Of a DNA stretch of 5,573 nucleotides, positions 1 through 4,396 are shown piece after piece. The notes under the pieces were generated by a model that was not told where the DNA came from, searched no databases, and saw only the letters and a list, made by a program, of their open reading frames with translations. Within the stretch, counting starts at the first letter, position 1; every line of letters starts with the position of its first letter. This DNA is from Candidatus Tariuqbacter arcticus (lineage in GTDB: Bacteria > Electryoneota > Tariuqbacteria > Tariuqbacterales > Tariuqbacteraceae). The stretch spans positions 1-5,573 of the forward strand of contig JABMRZ010000238.1 in assembly GCA_013202315.1 (NCBI GenBank), written 5' to 3'. Made by a program: the position numbers and the translations under genes.

Positions 1-41
1 AATTTATCGGAAAAGACTTTCAAGCATTGGTATATATGCCG

Positions 42-69
42 ATTCCGGACGCGCTTCGCTTGCCGGAAT
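42..69. repeat. Inverted repeat, intergenic palindromic element
   Basis: ATTCCGG (42-48) is the exact reverse complement of CCGGAAT (63-69). A smaller inner stem, GCG/CGC, sits at 51-53/57-59 around CTT. The right arm continues into GACGAAA. The arrangement resembles dispersed palindromes of the 'CATTCCGG...CCGGAAT' type found in spacers of many bacteria. It looks like a repeat element rather than a terminator, because no T-run follows. Only one copy is present in this window, so its dispersed nature is inferred. Confidence 0.55.
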
Positions 70-120
70 GACGAAAATTGATATTATTTAATAGAACTAA
101 AATGTTAGTAATATTCTACG

Positions 121-162
121 CCTCGTCAGAGACTTCGCTCGGAAGAGGTAACCCCTGCGGGG
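121..162. repeat. Two adjacent imperfect hairpins
   Basis: The first hairpin pairs 121-131 with 138-148. CCTC pairs with GAGG, then TC with GA and GAG with CTC, giving 9 of 11 possible pairs around a six-base loop. The second is CCCC-TGC-GGGG at 152-162. No T-tract follows either, so they are not obvious intrinsic terminators. They may be remnants of dispersed palindromes or a structured RNA. Nothing in the sequence separates these options. Confidence 0.35.
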
Positions 163-173
163 CAGTTGAATAT

Positions 174-208
174 GTCATTGGTCACTGGTCTTTAGTCATT
201 GGTTCAGG
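174..208. repeat. Heptanucleotide tandem array, GTCATTG type
   Basis: Five 7-nt units lie in register from 174 to 208: GTCATTG, GTCACTG, GTCTTTA, GTCATTG and a diverged GTTCAGG. Read on the minus strand the unit is CAATGAC/CAGTGAC. That is the same family as the array in front of rlmB (437-464), but in opposite orientation. The two arrays therefore form an inverted pair around the palindromic element at 281-416. Confidence 0.7.
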
Positions 209-280
209 ATACAAATGGCGAGAGACAAATGACTATTTGAGATATCCAACAACACACCATAGTAATATCGACAATTTTTT

Positions 281-416
281 CGTAACATTATAGCTTTTTG
301 AAGTCAAGCAATTCAAAGTTGTCATCCCGAACTTGTTTCGGGATCTCTTAGATGCTGAAACAAGTTCAGCATGACATTGTCTTAAATGATTTACTTCAAA
401 CAACTATAGTGTTACG
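281..416. repeat. 136-bp palindromic MITE-like element
   Basis: The left end (281-303) and the reverse complement of the right end (394-416) match at 20 of 23 positions, both beginning CGTAACA-TATAG and ending TTTGAAG. The inverted similarity continues inward, more loosely, to the nested palindrome at 320-376, so the whole 136 bp can fold as one long hairpin. There is no ORF inside. This is what a miniature inverted-repeat element or other non-autonomous palindromic repeat looks like. I cannot identify a clear target-site duplication (flanks are T-rich on the left and TTACAT on the right). The element ends 35 nt before the rlmB start codon. Confidence 0.6.
320..376. repeat. Nested palindrome with two alternative folds
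   Basis: The arms 320-339 and 357-376 are reverse complements at 18 of 20 positions (TGTCAT and GAACTTGTTTC match exactly, with a 3-nt centre partly mismatched), leaving a 17-nt loop. The same bases can instead form two local hairpins: ATCCCGAA (324-331) with TTCGGGAT (337-344), and ATGCTGAA (352-359) with TTCAGCAT (365-372), closed by TGTCA/TGACA. It resembles the 'TGTCATCCCGAAC...GTTCAGCATGACA' palindromes that recur in spacers of several bacterial groups. It lies at the centre of the 281-416 element. Confidence 0.65.
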
Positions 417-427
417 TTACATTCAAT

Positions 428-433
428 TATAAT
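428..433 (+). promoter_or_regulatory. Possible -10 box for rlmB
   Basis: TATAAT at 428-433 is a perfect sigma-70 type -10 hexamer on the rlmB strand. No good -35 hexamer lies 16-18 nt upstream (that position reads TATAGT, inside the end of the palindromic element). Transcription would begin near 440, leaving a leader of only about 12 nt before the GTG at 452. The region is AT-rich, so a chance match is quite possible. Confidence 0.35.
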
Positions 434-436
434 ACA

Positions 437-464
437 AATGACAAGTGACAAGTGACCAATGACG
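437..464. repeat. Heptanucleotide array overlapping the rlmB start, AATGACA type
   Basis: Four 7-nt units are in register: AATGACA (437), AGTGACA (444), AGTGACC (451) and AATGACG (458). The last two units contain the GTG start codon of rlmB and encode its first four to five residues (M-T-N-D-E). The family is the same as the inverted array at 174-208. Confidence 0.75.
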
Positions 465-1183
465 AATTAATATACGGCAGGCGGCCGGTGGTTGAAGCGC
501 TGAATTCGGAAGCGGCGGTTGAGCGGGTGATATTGCGAATTGGCGCTGGCGGGAAAATCATCGGAACGATAATCTCCGCCGCTAAAGCCCGCGGGGTGCG
601 CATTGATCGATTACCGGCGGATGTGTTCGACCGGAAATTCGATTTCAAGGCTTCCGGCGGGGTGATTGCGATGGTGAGCGCGGTCAAGGCGGTGGGCTTG
701 GAGGATATCCTGAATCGCGCTAAGAAGGTGGGGCAGCCGCCTTTCCTCATCTTGTTGGATGGGATAGAAGACCCGCAGAATATGGGGGCGATAGCTCGCA
801 GCGCGGAAGGGGCGGGCTGTGATGGAATGGTAGTGTCGCGGCGGAGGGTTGCGCCGTTGAATGCGGCGGCGGTCAAGGCTTCAGCCGGGGCGCTGTTAAA
901 TTTGCCGGTGGCGAAGGTAGCTAATATTGCGGCGGCGGTCGATACGCTGAAAAAGAAGGGGGTGTGGATTTTCGGCGCGGATATGGATGGTGAAGATTAC
1001 CTGAAGGTGGATTATCCCCAATCATTGGCGCTGGTCATCGGCGCTGAAGGGCGGGGGATTTCAAGATTGGTCACGAGTAAATGCGACAGGCTGATTTCCA
1101 TCCCGATGAAGGGTAAGGTTGAATCTTTGAACGCCAGCGTGTCGGCGGGGATTCTGTTGTTTCATATTGCTTCGATGCGGTGA
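452..1183 (+). CDS. rlmB: 23S rRNA (guanosine-2'-O-)-methyltransferase, TrmH/SpoU family
   Basis: The enzyme transfers a methyl group from S-adenosylmethionine to a ribose 2'-OH in 23S rRNA; RlmB of E. coli modifies G2251. The 243-aa length is normal for the family. Residues 5-80 look like the SpoU substrate-binding domain (LIYGRRPVVEAL, then a GG turn). The SPOUT knot fold follows with its three signature motifs: motif 1 at 101-121 (LDGIEDPQNMGAIARSAE, with N110 and R116), motif 2 at 193-220 (VIGAEGRGISR, then IPM) and motif 3 at 221-232 (GKVESLNASVSA, with N227). The GTG at 452 is the only plausible start, since an in-frame TGA lies at 446-448 and the N-terminus matches the family immediately. 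No Shine-Dalgarno sequence is visible, and the start sits inside a 7-nt repeat. A related 2'-O-methyltransferase with another target (TrmH-like) is possible, but the SAPL-type segment at 132-138 and motif 3 favour RlmB. Confidence 0.92.
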   Translation: MTNDELIYGRRPVVEALNSEAAVERVILRIGAGGKIIGTIISAAKARGVRIDRLPADVFDRKFDFKASGGVIAMVSAVKAVGLEDILNRAKKVGQPPFLILLDGIEDPQNMGAIARSAEGAGCDGMVVSRRRVAPLNAAAVKASAGALLNLPVAKVANIAAAVDTLKKKGVWIFGADMDGEDYLKVDYPQSLALVIGAEGRGISRLVTSKCDRLISIPMKGKVESLNASVSAGILLFHIASMR

Positions 1184-1185
1184 TT

Positions 1186-1269
1186 ATAGCTACAAGCTGC
1201 GAGCTGCAAGCTGCAAGCTGCAAGGCGCGAGCTACAAGCTGCGAGATACAAGCTGCAAGCTGCGAGATA
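1186..1269. repeat. Heptanucleotide tandem array, CAAGCTG type, between convergent genes
   Basis: Twelve consecutive 7-nt units fill 1186-1269 without a single indel. Six are exactly CAAGCTG (1193, 1207, 1214, 1235, 1249, 1256). The others are CGAGCTG, CAAGGCG, CGAGCTA, two copies of CGAGATA (1242, 1263) and a degenerate first unit. The dimer CAAGCTG-CGAGATA occurs twice, so there is higher-order duplication. The array starts 2 nt after the rlmB stop codon and ends just before the palindrome at 1274. Each CAAGCTG unit contains the self-complementary AGCT, so transcripts could fold, but there is no T-tract typical of a terminator. Confidence 0.9.
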
Positions 1270-1273
1270 ATTG

Positions 1274-1296
1274 GCGGGTTGAGAACCCGCACTACA
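1274..1296. repeat. REP-like palindrome with CTACA tail, copy 1
   Basis: A perfect 7-bp stem, GCGGGTT (1274-1280) with AACCCGC (1284-1290), encloses the loop GAG and is followed by ACTACA. A second copy in the same orientation at 3152-3174 matches at 18 of 23 positions. The CTACA tail holds the complement of the TAG stop codon of the acyltransferase gene (1292-1294). Lying between two convergent genes it could slow transcription from either side, but it lacks the T-run of an intrinsic terminator. Confidence 0.65.
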
Positions 1297-2206
1297 GGGC
1301 TGATTTTATGGAATTTTCAGGGGGGCGGGTTTTCCAGCGTTTGTGCATCCAGAAATATTGTTCCGGGTATTGGCGGATTTTTTCTTCCAGCAGTTTGGTG
1401 ATATGTGCGGTGATGTGGGTTATTTTCCCTTCTTTAGTTCCTTCGAAGGGGGGGATTTTTATTTCTTCGAAGAGGATATGGTAATACGGGCCTTTGATGC
1501 GGATGCAGGATGACATCACCAGCGGGGCGTTTTTCAGCAGGTGGAAGATGGCGGGGCCTTTATGAGTGGAGGCTTTTTTACCGAAGAAGTCGACGAAGAC
1601 GCAGTCGCGCCCGGCGTCCTGGTCAATCATCAGGGCGATGAAGCGGTTGTTTCTCAGGGATTTCAGCACTCCGCGAGCCGCTTGGTTAGTTTTCCAGATT
1701 TCGATGCCGTTGGCGCGGCGCTGGTCGTCCATCAATTTATCGACTAATTTGTTGCTTTGGGAGGCGACGATATAGGTTACTTTATATCCCAGTTGGGCGC
1801 TGACCGCACCCATAATTTCCCAATTCCCCAAGTGGCCGGAGATATTCAGGCAGCCTTTGCCGCCTTCGAAAGCTTTCTCTATTACTTTCATTCCATCGAA
1901 GGAGATATATTTGGTGATGAAGCGTTGGTCGATTTTGGTCAAGCGTGCGAATTCGGCTCCCATCCCTCCCCAGTGGCGGTAGGATTGACGGGTGATTTTT
2001 TCGCGCTCGGATGGGGATTTTTCGGGGAAGGCGGTTTCCAGGTTCTTCAGGGCAACATTTCGGCGGATGCCGATGATTCTATAAGTGAATCCACCGATCG
2101 CCATTCCTAATTTCACCGCCCAAGACAGGGGCAGGAGACAGAACAGCCGATAGAAAGCCCGGGTGAGGAAGTATTCCAGTTTATATTTGAAGGGGACAGG
2201 AGGCAT
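1292..2206 (-). CDS. Lipid A biosynthesis acyltransferase, LpxL/HtrB family
   Basis: This is an inner-membrane acyltransferase of the type that adds a secondary acyl chain to the Kdo2-lipid A precursor on the cytoplasmic face, using acyl-ACP. The 304-aa length is usual for the family. A hydrophobic N-terminal segment at about 12-45 is the likely membrane anchor. The catalytic HX4D/E motif is present as SGHLGNWE (H125, E130). Further family landmarks are the QRRANG segment near 162-167, the DQDAGRDCVFVDFFG stretch at 195-209 followed by a THKGPA segment, and the C-terminal WMHKRWKTRP (286-295). The ATG at 2206 has no clear Shine-Dalgarno sequence, and 7-nt repeats begin 4 nt upstream. The stop codon lies in a dispersed palindrome. 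Which acyl position it modifies (LpxL or LpxM), or whether it acts on another glycolipid such as a PIM-type acceptor, cannot be told from sequence alone, so I give no symbol. Confidence 0.88.
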   Translation of the reverse strand: MPPVPFKYKLEYFLTRAFYRLFCLLPLSWAVKLGMAIGGFTYRIIGIRRNVALKNLETAFPEKSPSEREKITRQSYRHWGGMGAEFARLTKIDQRFITKYISFDGMKVIEKAFEGGKGCLNISGHLGNWEIMGAVSAQLGYKVTYIVASQSNKLVDKLMDDQRRANGIEIWKTNQAARGVLKSLRNNRFIALMIDQDAGRDCVFVDFFGKKASTHKGPAIFHLLKNAPLVMSSCIRIKGPYYHILFEEIKIPPFEGTKEGKITHITAHITKLLEEKIRQYPEQYFWMHKRWKTRPPENSIKSAL

Positions 2207-2210
2207 TTGG

Positions 2211-2238
2211 GGTAAACGGTGAATGGTGAATGGTAAAA
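2211..2238. repeat. Heptanucleotide array, GGTGAAT type
   Basis: Four units are in register: GGTAAAC (2211), GGTGAAT (2218), GGTGAAT (2225) and GGTAAAA (2232). The 7 bases before it (2204-2210, CATTTGG) keep the same register and begin with the complement of the acyltransferase ATG. The array therefore occupies the place where that gene's ribosome binding site and leader should be. Confidence 0.75.
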
Positions 2239-2243
2239 CAGTT

Positions 2244-2299
2244 GTCGGTTGACGGTAGTCGGTTGACGGTAGTCGGTTGTCGGTAGTCGGTTGTCGGTT
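2244..2299. repeat. Heptanucleotide tandem array, GTCGGTT/GACGGTA type
   Basis: Eight uninterrupted 7-nt units run from 2244 to 2299. GTCGGTT occurs at 2244, 2258, 2272, 2286 and 2293; GACGGTA at 2251 and 2265; GTCGGTA at 2279. The two forms largely alternate, giving a 14-nt higher-order period in the first half. A 5-nt step (2239-2243) separates it from the GGTGAAT array, so two unrelated heptamer families sit side by side. It ends 11 nt short of the stop codon of the outer-membrane-protein gene. Confidence 0.9.
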
Positions 2300-2310
2300 G
2301 TAGTCGAAGA

Positions 2311-3099
2311 TTAAATATTGGTGTTGTAGATGATTTTGATTTCCCGGTTGACGGTTTCGGATTGGCGGTAGTTGCCCAGGATGTCTTTGAAGTTGAATTG
2401 AAAGGTCAGATACTGTGCGAAGGTCCAGCGAACCGCGCCGTTGAGATAGCCGTGCCCCTCGCCGAAGGAATCATCATCATTGTCATCCAGCGCCAAGTCA
2501 TATTCGAGGACGAGGGATATTTCTTCGTTCAAGAACATATCGGTTCCGGCGAAGAAATTCAGGCTTTCATCATCGTCCTTTTCGGAGGTGTTGTAGTTAG
2601 TTCCTCCATGAAAGCTGATATTTTTCACCAGGGGAAAGATGAAATTTTTACTGCAGACCGCAAAAAGTCCCCTGGATTTGATGAGATATCGTTCATCGGC
2701 GGTGGCTTCGTTTTCTTGGAATCTGCCGTATCCCTGGTTGGAAAAGCCGACCGCCACTGCGGGGAATCCGGCGGTTTCTTCAAAGAGGCGGTATTTCACC
2801 AGGACGCCGGGGTCGTCATTCCAGGTAATATCAGATGAATTGCCGATGATTTCGGTGCCGCCGTAATACACTCCCAAGTTAAACCGGTCGAACAAGCCGA
2901 CGCTGAAGCCGCTGAGGATGCCGCCGTTGGGAAATACGCGCATTTTGAAGTCGTATTCGCCGCGGTTCAATAGTCCGGCTGTGGGGACATCGACCAATGA
3001 CCTGAATTGCGATGGGTAAGCCATGGAATCGACAATGTCGACTTGAGCGCCGGTTATGGCCGGAATCAAGATAAACAGTGATAGTAATAATTGCTTCAT
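2311..3099 (-). CDS. Putative outer-membrane beta-barrel protein, exported, function unknown
   Basis: I do not recognise a named family with certainty. The 262-aa product starts with a clear Sec signal peptide (lysine at 2, hydrophobic core about 4-14, likely cleavage after TGA at residue 18, before QVDIVD). There is no lipobox cysteine. The mature part is rich in short alternating hydrophobic/polar segments with aromatic residues, as in a barrel: for example 63-80 (SGFSVGLFDRFNLGVYYG), 99-119, 161-170, 195-204 and 221-240. Two acidic patches, 175-178 and 205-210, look like loops and could bind cations. The KYRLFEE..GFPAVAVGF segment (102-119) recalls YjbH-like exported proteins, but the resemblance is weak. 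It has the best ribosome binding site in the window (GGAGG, 4 nt before ATG), which supports the start. A periplasmic beta-rich protein is the main alternative. Confidence 0.72.
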   Translation of the reverse strand: MKQLLLSLFILIPAITGAQVDIVDSMAYPSQFRSLVDVPTAGLLNRGEYDFKMRVFPNGGILSGFSVGLFDRFNLGVYYGGTEIIGNSSDITWNDDPGVLVKYRLFEETAGFPAVAVGFSNQGYGRFQENEATADERYLIKSRGLFAVCSKNFIFPLVKNISFHGGTNYNTSEKDDDESLNFFAGTDMFLNEEISLVLEYDLALDDNDDDSFGEGHGYLNGAVRWTFAQYLTFQFNFKDILGNYRQSETVNREIKIIYNTNI

Positions 3100-3103
3100 A
3101 AGT

Positions 3104-3108
3104 CCTCC
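3104..3108 (-). promoter_or_regulatory. Strong Shine-Dalgarno of the outer-membrane-protein gene
   Basis: On the minus strand GGAGG is followed by ACTT and then ATG at 3099. It is the only near-consensus ribosome binding site in the window. This shows that the anti-SD pairing is used in this organism and makes its absence before rlmB, lpxL-like and asd notable. Confidence 0.75.
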
Positions 3109-3119
3109 GGATTGAGATA

Positions 3120-3140
3120 GAAAATGGAAAATAGAAAATG
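3120..3140. repeat. Heptanucleotide array, GAAAATG type (3 units)
   Basis: GAAAATG (3120), GAAAATA (3127) and GAAAATG (3134) lie in exact 7-nt register, 11 nt upstream of the Shine-Dalgarno sequence of the outer-membrane-protein gene. It is short and AT-rich, so on its own it would be weak evidence. It fits the period-7 pattern of the other spacers. Confidence 0.6.
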
Positions 3141-3151
3141 ATATTTTTATT

Positions 3152-3174
3152 GTGGATTAAGAACCCACTCTACA
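3152..3174. repeat. REP-like palindrome with CTACA tail, copy 2
   Basis: GTGGATT (3152-3158), AAG, AACCCAC (3162-3168) and TCTACA align base for base with copy 1 at 1274-1296. There are five differences, four of them transitions. One stem pair is lost (A opposite C), so this copy is more decayed. It lies in the 5' region of the outer-membrane-protein gene. The AT-rich DNA beyond it (3175-3240) may hold that gene's promoter (TATACT-like hexamers on the minus strand), but I cannot pick one with confidence. Confidence 0.55.
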
Positions 3175-3240
3175 TTTTTAAAATAGGAAATTTGAAACTT
3201 AAGTGAACATCTGAATTTGATATATTTAAGTATAATATAA

Positions 3241-3867
3241 TCAATATACTAATGAAAGGTCGCCTTTGCCTTCCCGCACTAAGCGGGGTTCATCGCCGGT
3301 GAGGTCGAAGACGGTTGAGGGTTCCGCGATAATGATTCCGCAGTCCAGGATTAAATCGACCATATTTCCGAAGTGTTCCTCGATTTCTTCCGGGTCGTTC
3401 ATTTCGGTATCCGAGTTGGAAGGAACGGAGGAATTCAGAATGGGATTTTTCAACTTGGTGGTCAAAGCCCTTACGATGGGGTCATCGGGTGTGCGTATCC
3501 CCAGTGTGCGGCGTTTAGTCAGCATTATTTTGGGGATTTCGCGAGTAGCTTCCAGGATGAAGGTGTATGGCCCGGGGAGGCATCGTTTAAGGATTTTATA
3601 ATTGGGTGTAGATATGTGAACAAAATGGGAAAGGTTTTTCAAATCAGGGAAAATGGAACTCAAAGGGTAGTGATAATCCCGTTTCTTCAGCTTATATATT
3701 CTTGCGATGGCGTCTTTATGGAAGATGTCGCATCCCAACCCGTATCCTGAATCGGTGGGGTAGACGACCACCCCTCCTTCTTTAAGGATTTCCACTGCAT
3801 GGTTTATCCAGCGCATTTGTGGATTATCGCGGTTTATACTGACTCTGATGGGGGGGTTTTTATTCAT
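3241..3867 (-). CDS. yciO: YciO-family protein (YrdC/Sua5 domain, threonylcarbamoyl-AMP synthase-like)
   Basis: The YrdC/Sua5 fold binds ATP, threonine and bicarbonate and, in TsaC/Sua5, makes threonylcarbamoyl-AMP for the t6A37 modification of tRNA. The 208 aa closely follow E. coli YciO in length and landmarks: RDNPQMRWINHAVEILKEGG (13-32), VVYPTDSGYGLGCDI (34-48), a basic KKR (61-63), GPYTFILEAT (99-108), RTLGIRTPDDPI (120-131) and STVFDLT (184-190), ending in VREGKGD. The ATG at 3867 has only a weak AAGG upstream. Codons 3-6 form an A5C7 homopolymer run. YciO proteins are paralogues of TsaC with a debated role, so calling this the main t6A enzyme would be unsafe. It lies 68 nt downstream of the DUF523 gene and may share its transcript. 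Confidence 0.85.
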   Translation of the reverse strand: MNKNPPIRVSINRDNPQMRWINHAVEILKEGGVVVYPTDSGYGLGCDIFHKDAIARIYKLKKRDYHYPLSSIFPDLKNLSHFVHISTPNYKILKRCLPGPYTFILEATREIPKIMLTKRRTLGIRTPDDPIVRALTTKLKNPILNSSVPSNSDTEMNDPEEIEEHFGNMVDLILDCGIIIAEPSTVFDLTGDEPRLVREGKGDLSLVY

Positions 3868-3935
3868 AAGAAACCTTATTGGTGTTTGGCGTTCAGTGAT
3901 TTGTCGTATACTCTATATGATATACTAATCTAATT
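3868..3935 (-). promoter_or_regulatory. 68-nt spacer with repeated TATACT hexamers
   Basis: The spacer between the DUF523 gene and the YciO gene contains TATACT twice on the plus strand (3907-3912 and 3921-3926). The minus-strand text reads AGTATATC...AGTATACG and contains -10-like hexamers, so a promoter for the YciO gene is possible. No convincing -35 is visible. The spacer is also short enough for simple read-through from asd-DUF523. It is the one larger spacer without 7-nt repeats. Confidence 0.25.
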
Positions 3936-4394
3936 TCATAGGGTTTCAATGGTAACGGTGTTTTTCATCAATAGGGCGGTGGTGACGCCGTTTCCTTCGA
4001 CTAAGACTCCGTTTCGGTAGATTTTCCCGGCGCCGCAGGAGGGGGAGTTGTTTTTCAAGAGCGCTTTTCGGCATCTGAAGAGTCGGGCGATTTTCAGGGT
4101 TTCGGAAGCTCCGCGGGTGAAATTGTTTGTGAAGTCTTCACCGGTTTCCAAGCCGATGACCCGGGCTTCACCGGATAATACATCTTCGCCGGAACCGTAA
4201 TGAATTTCGCAGGATTCACGCGGGGTGGGCAGTCCGCCTAATTGTTCCGGGCAGATGGGAATTAGTATATATTCACCGGGAGGGGAAAGGGCTTCGAGCA
4301 GAGAATTATCCAGCGAATTTCCGCTGTCGTAGCGGCAGTTAATTCCGAGCAGGCAGGCGGAGACGATAACCGTTTTGGGTATTTGATTGGCCAT
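3936..4394 (-). CDS. DUF523 family protein (YbbK-like), cysteine-rich
   Basis: This is a conserved small protein of unknown biochemical function. Starting from the ATG at 4394 it has 152 aa, the usual size of a stand-alone DUF523 protein. Family landmarks in order are VSACLLGINCRYDSG (11-25, with C14 and C20), PICPEQLGGLPTPRESCEI (46-64, with C48 and C62) and NNSPSCGAGKIY (115-126, with C120). The conserved cysteines suggest metal or Fe-S binding or redox chemistry, which is inference. A TTG at 4406 would add four residues (M-V-V-A) and overlap the asd stop. The ATG is preferred because it starts the family's usual N-terminus and has a GGTGG-like sequence upstream. It begins 2 nt after the asd stop codon, so translational coupling is likely. 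Confidence 0.87.
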   Translation of the reverse strand: MANQIPKTVIVSACLLGINCRYDSGNSLDNSLLEALSPPGEYILIPICPEQLGGLPTPRESCEIHYGSGEDVLSGEARVIGLETGEDFTNNFTRGASETLKIARLFRCRKALLKNNSPSCGAGKIYRNGVLVEGNGVTTALLMKNTVTIETL

Positions 4395-4396
4395 CG

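Larger units (their letters stand above)
1..280. other. Non-coding, repeat-rich spacer at the window's left edge
   Basis: I find no gene here. An open frame at 78-293 on the plus strand runs through hairpins and 7-nt repeats, has no recognisable domain and has no ribosome binding site, so I treat it as chance. The stretch contains an inverted repeat (42-69), a pair of adjacent hairpins (121-162) and a short 7-nt repeat array (174-208). The remainder is AT-rich with nothing I can name. A gene ending left of the window cannot be excluded, but no convincing 3' coding end is visible in the first 80 bases. Confidence 0.6.

Noticed and set aside
78..293. 71-aa open frame in the left spacer
   Set aside because: It runs through hairpins and a 7-nt repeat array, has no ribosome binding site and shows no recognisable domain.
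1274..1290. Intrinsic terminator for rlmB or the acyltransferase gene
   Set aside because: The stem is good, but no T-tract follows on either strand and a related palindrome occurs in a 5' region (3152-3174), so a dispersed repeat is the better reading.
1071..1292. Minus-strand frame encoding a QLAA/SQLVA heptapeptide-like repeat protein
   Set aside because: The peptide repeat is just the translation of the 7-nt array (three units equal seven codons). It overlaps the rlmB 3' end and has no independent support.
1167..1484. Plus-strand frames encoding SCKL/ASCK-type repeats
   Set aside because: Same cause: a 7-nt array translated in other frames, then running antisense into the acyltransferase gene.
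2362..2838. 158-aa open frame antisense to the outer-membrane-protein gene
   Set aside because: The opposite strand has a signal peptide, a strong SD and a coherent barrel pattern. This frame has none of these.
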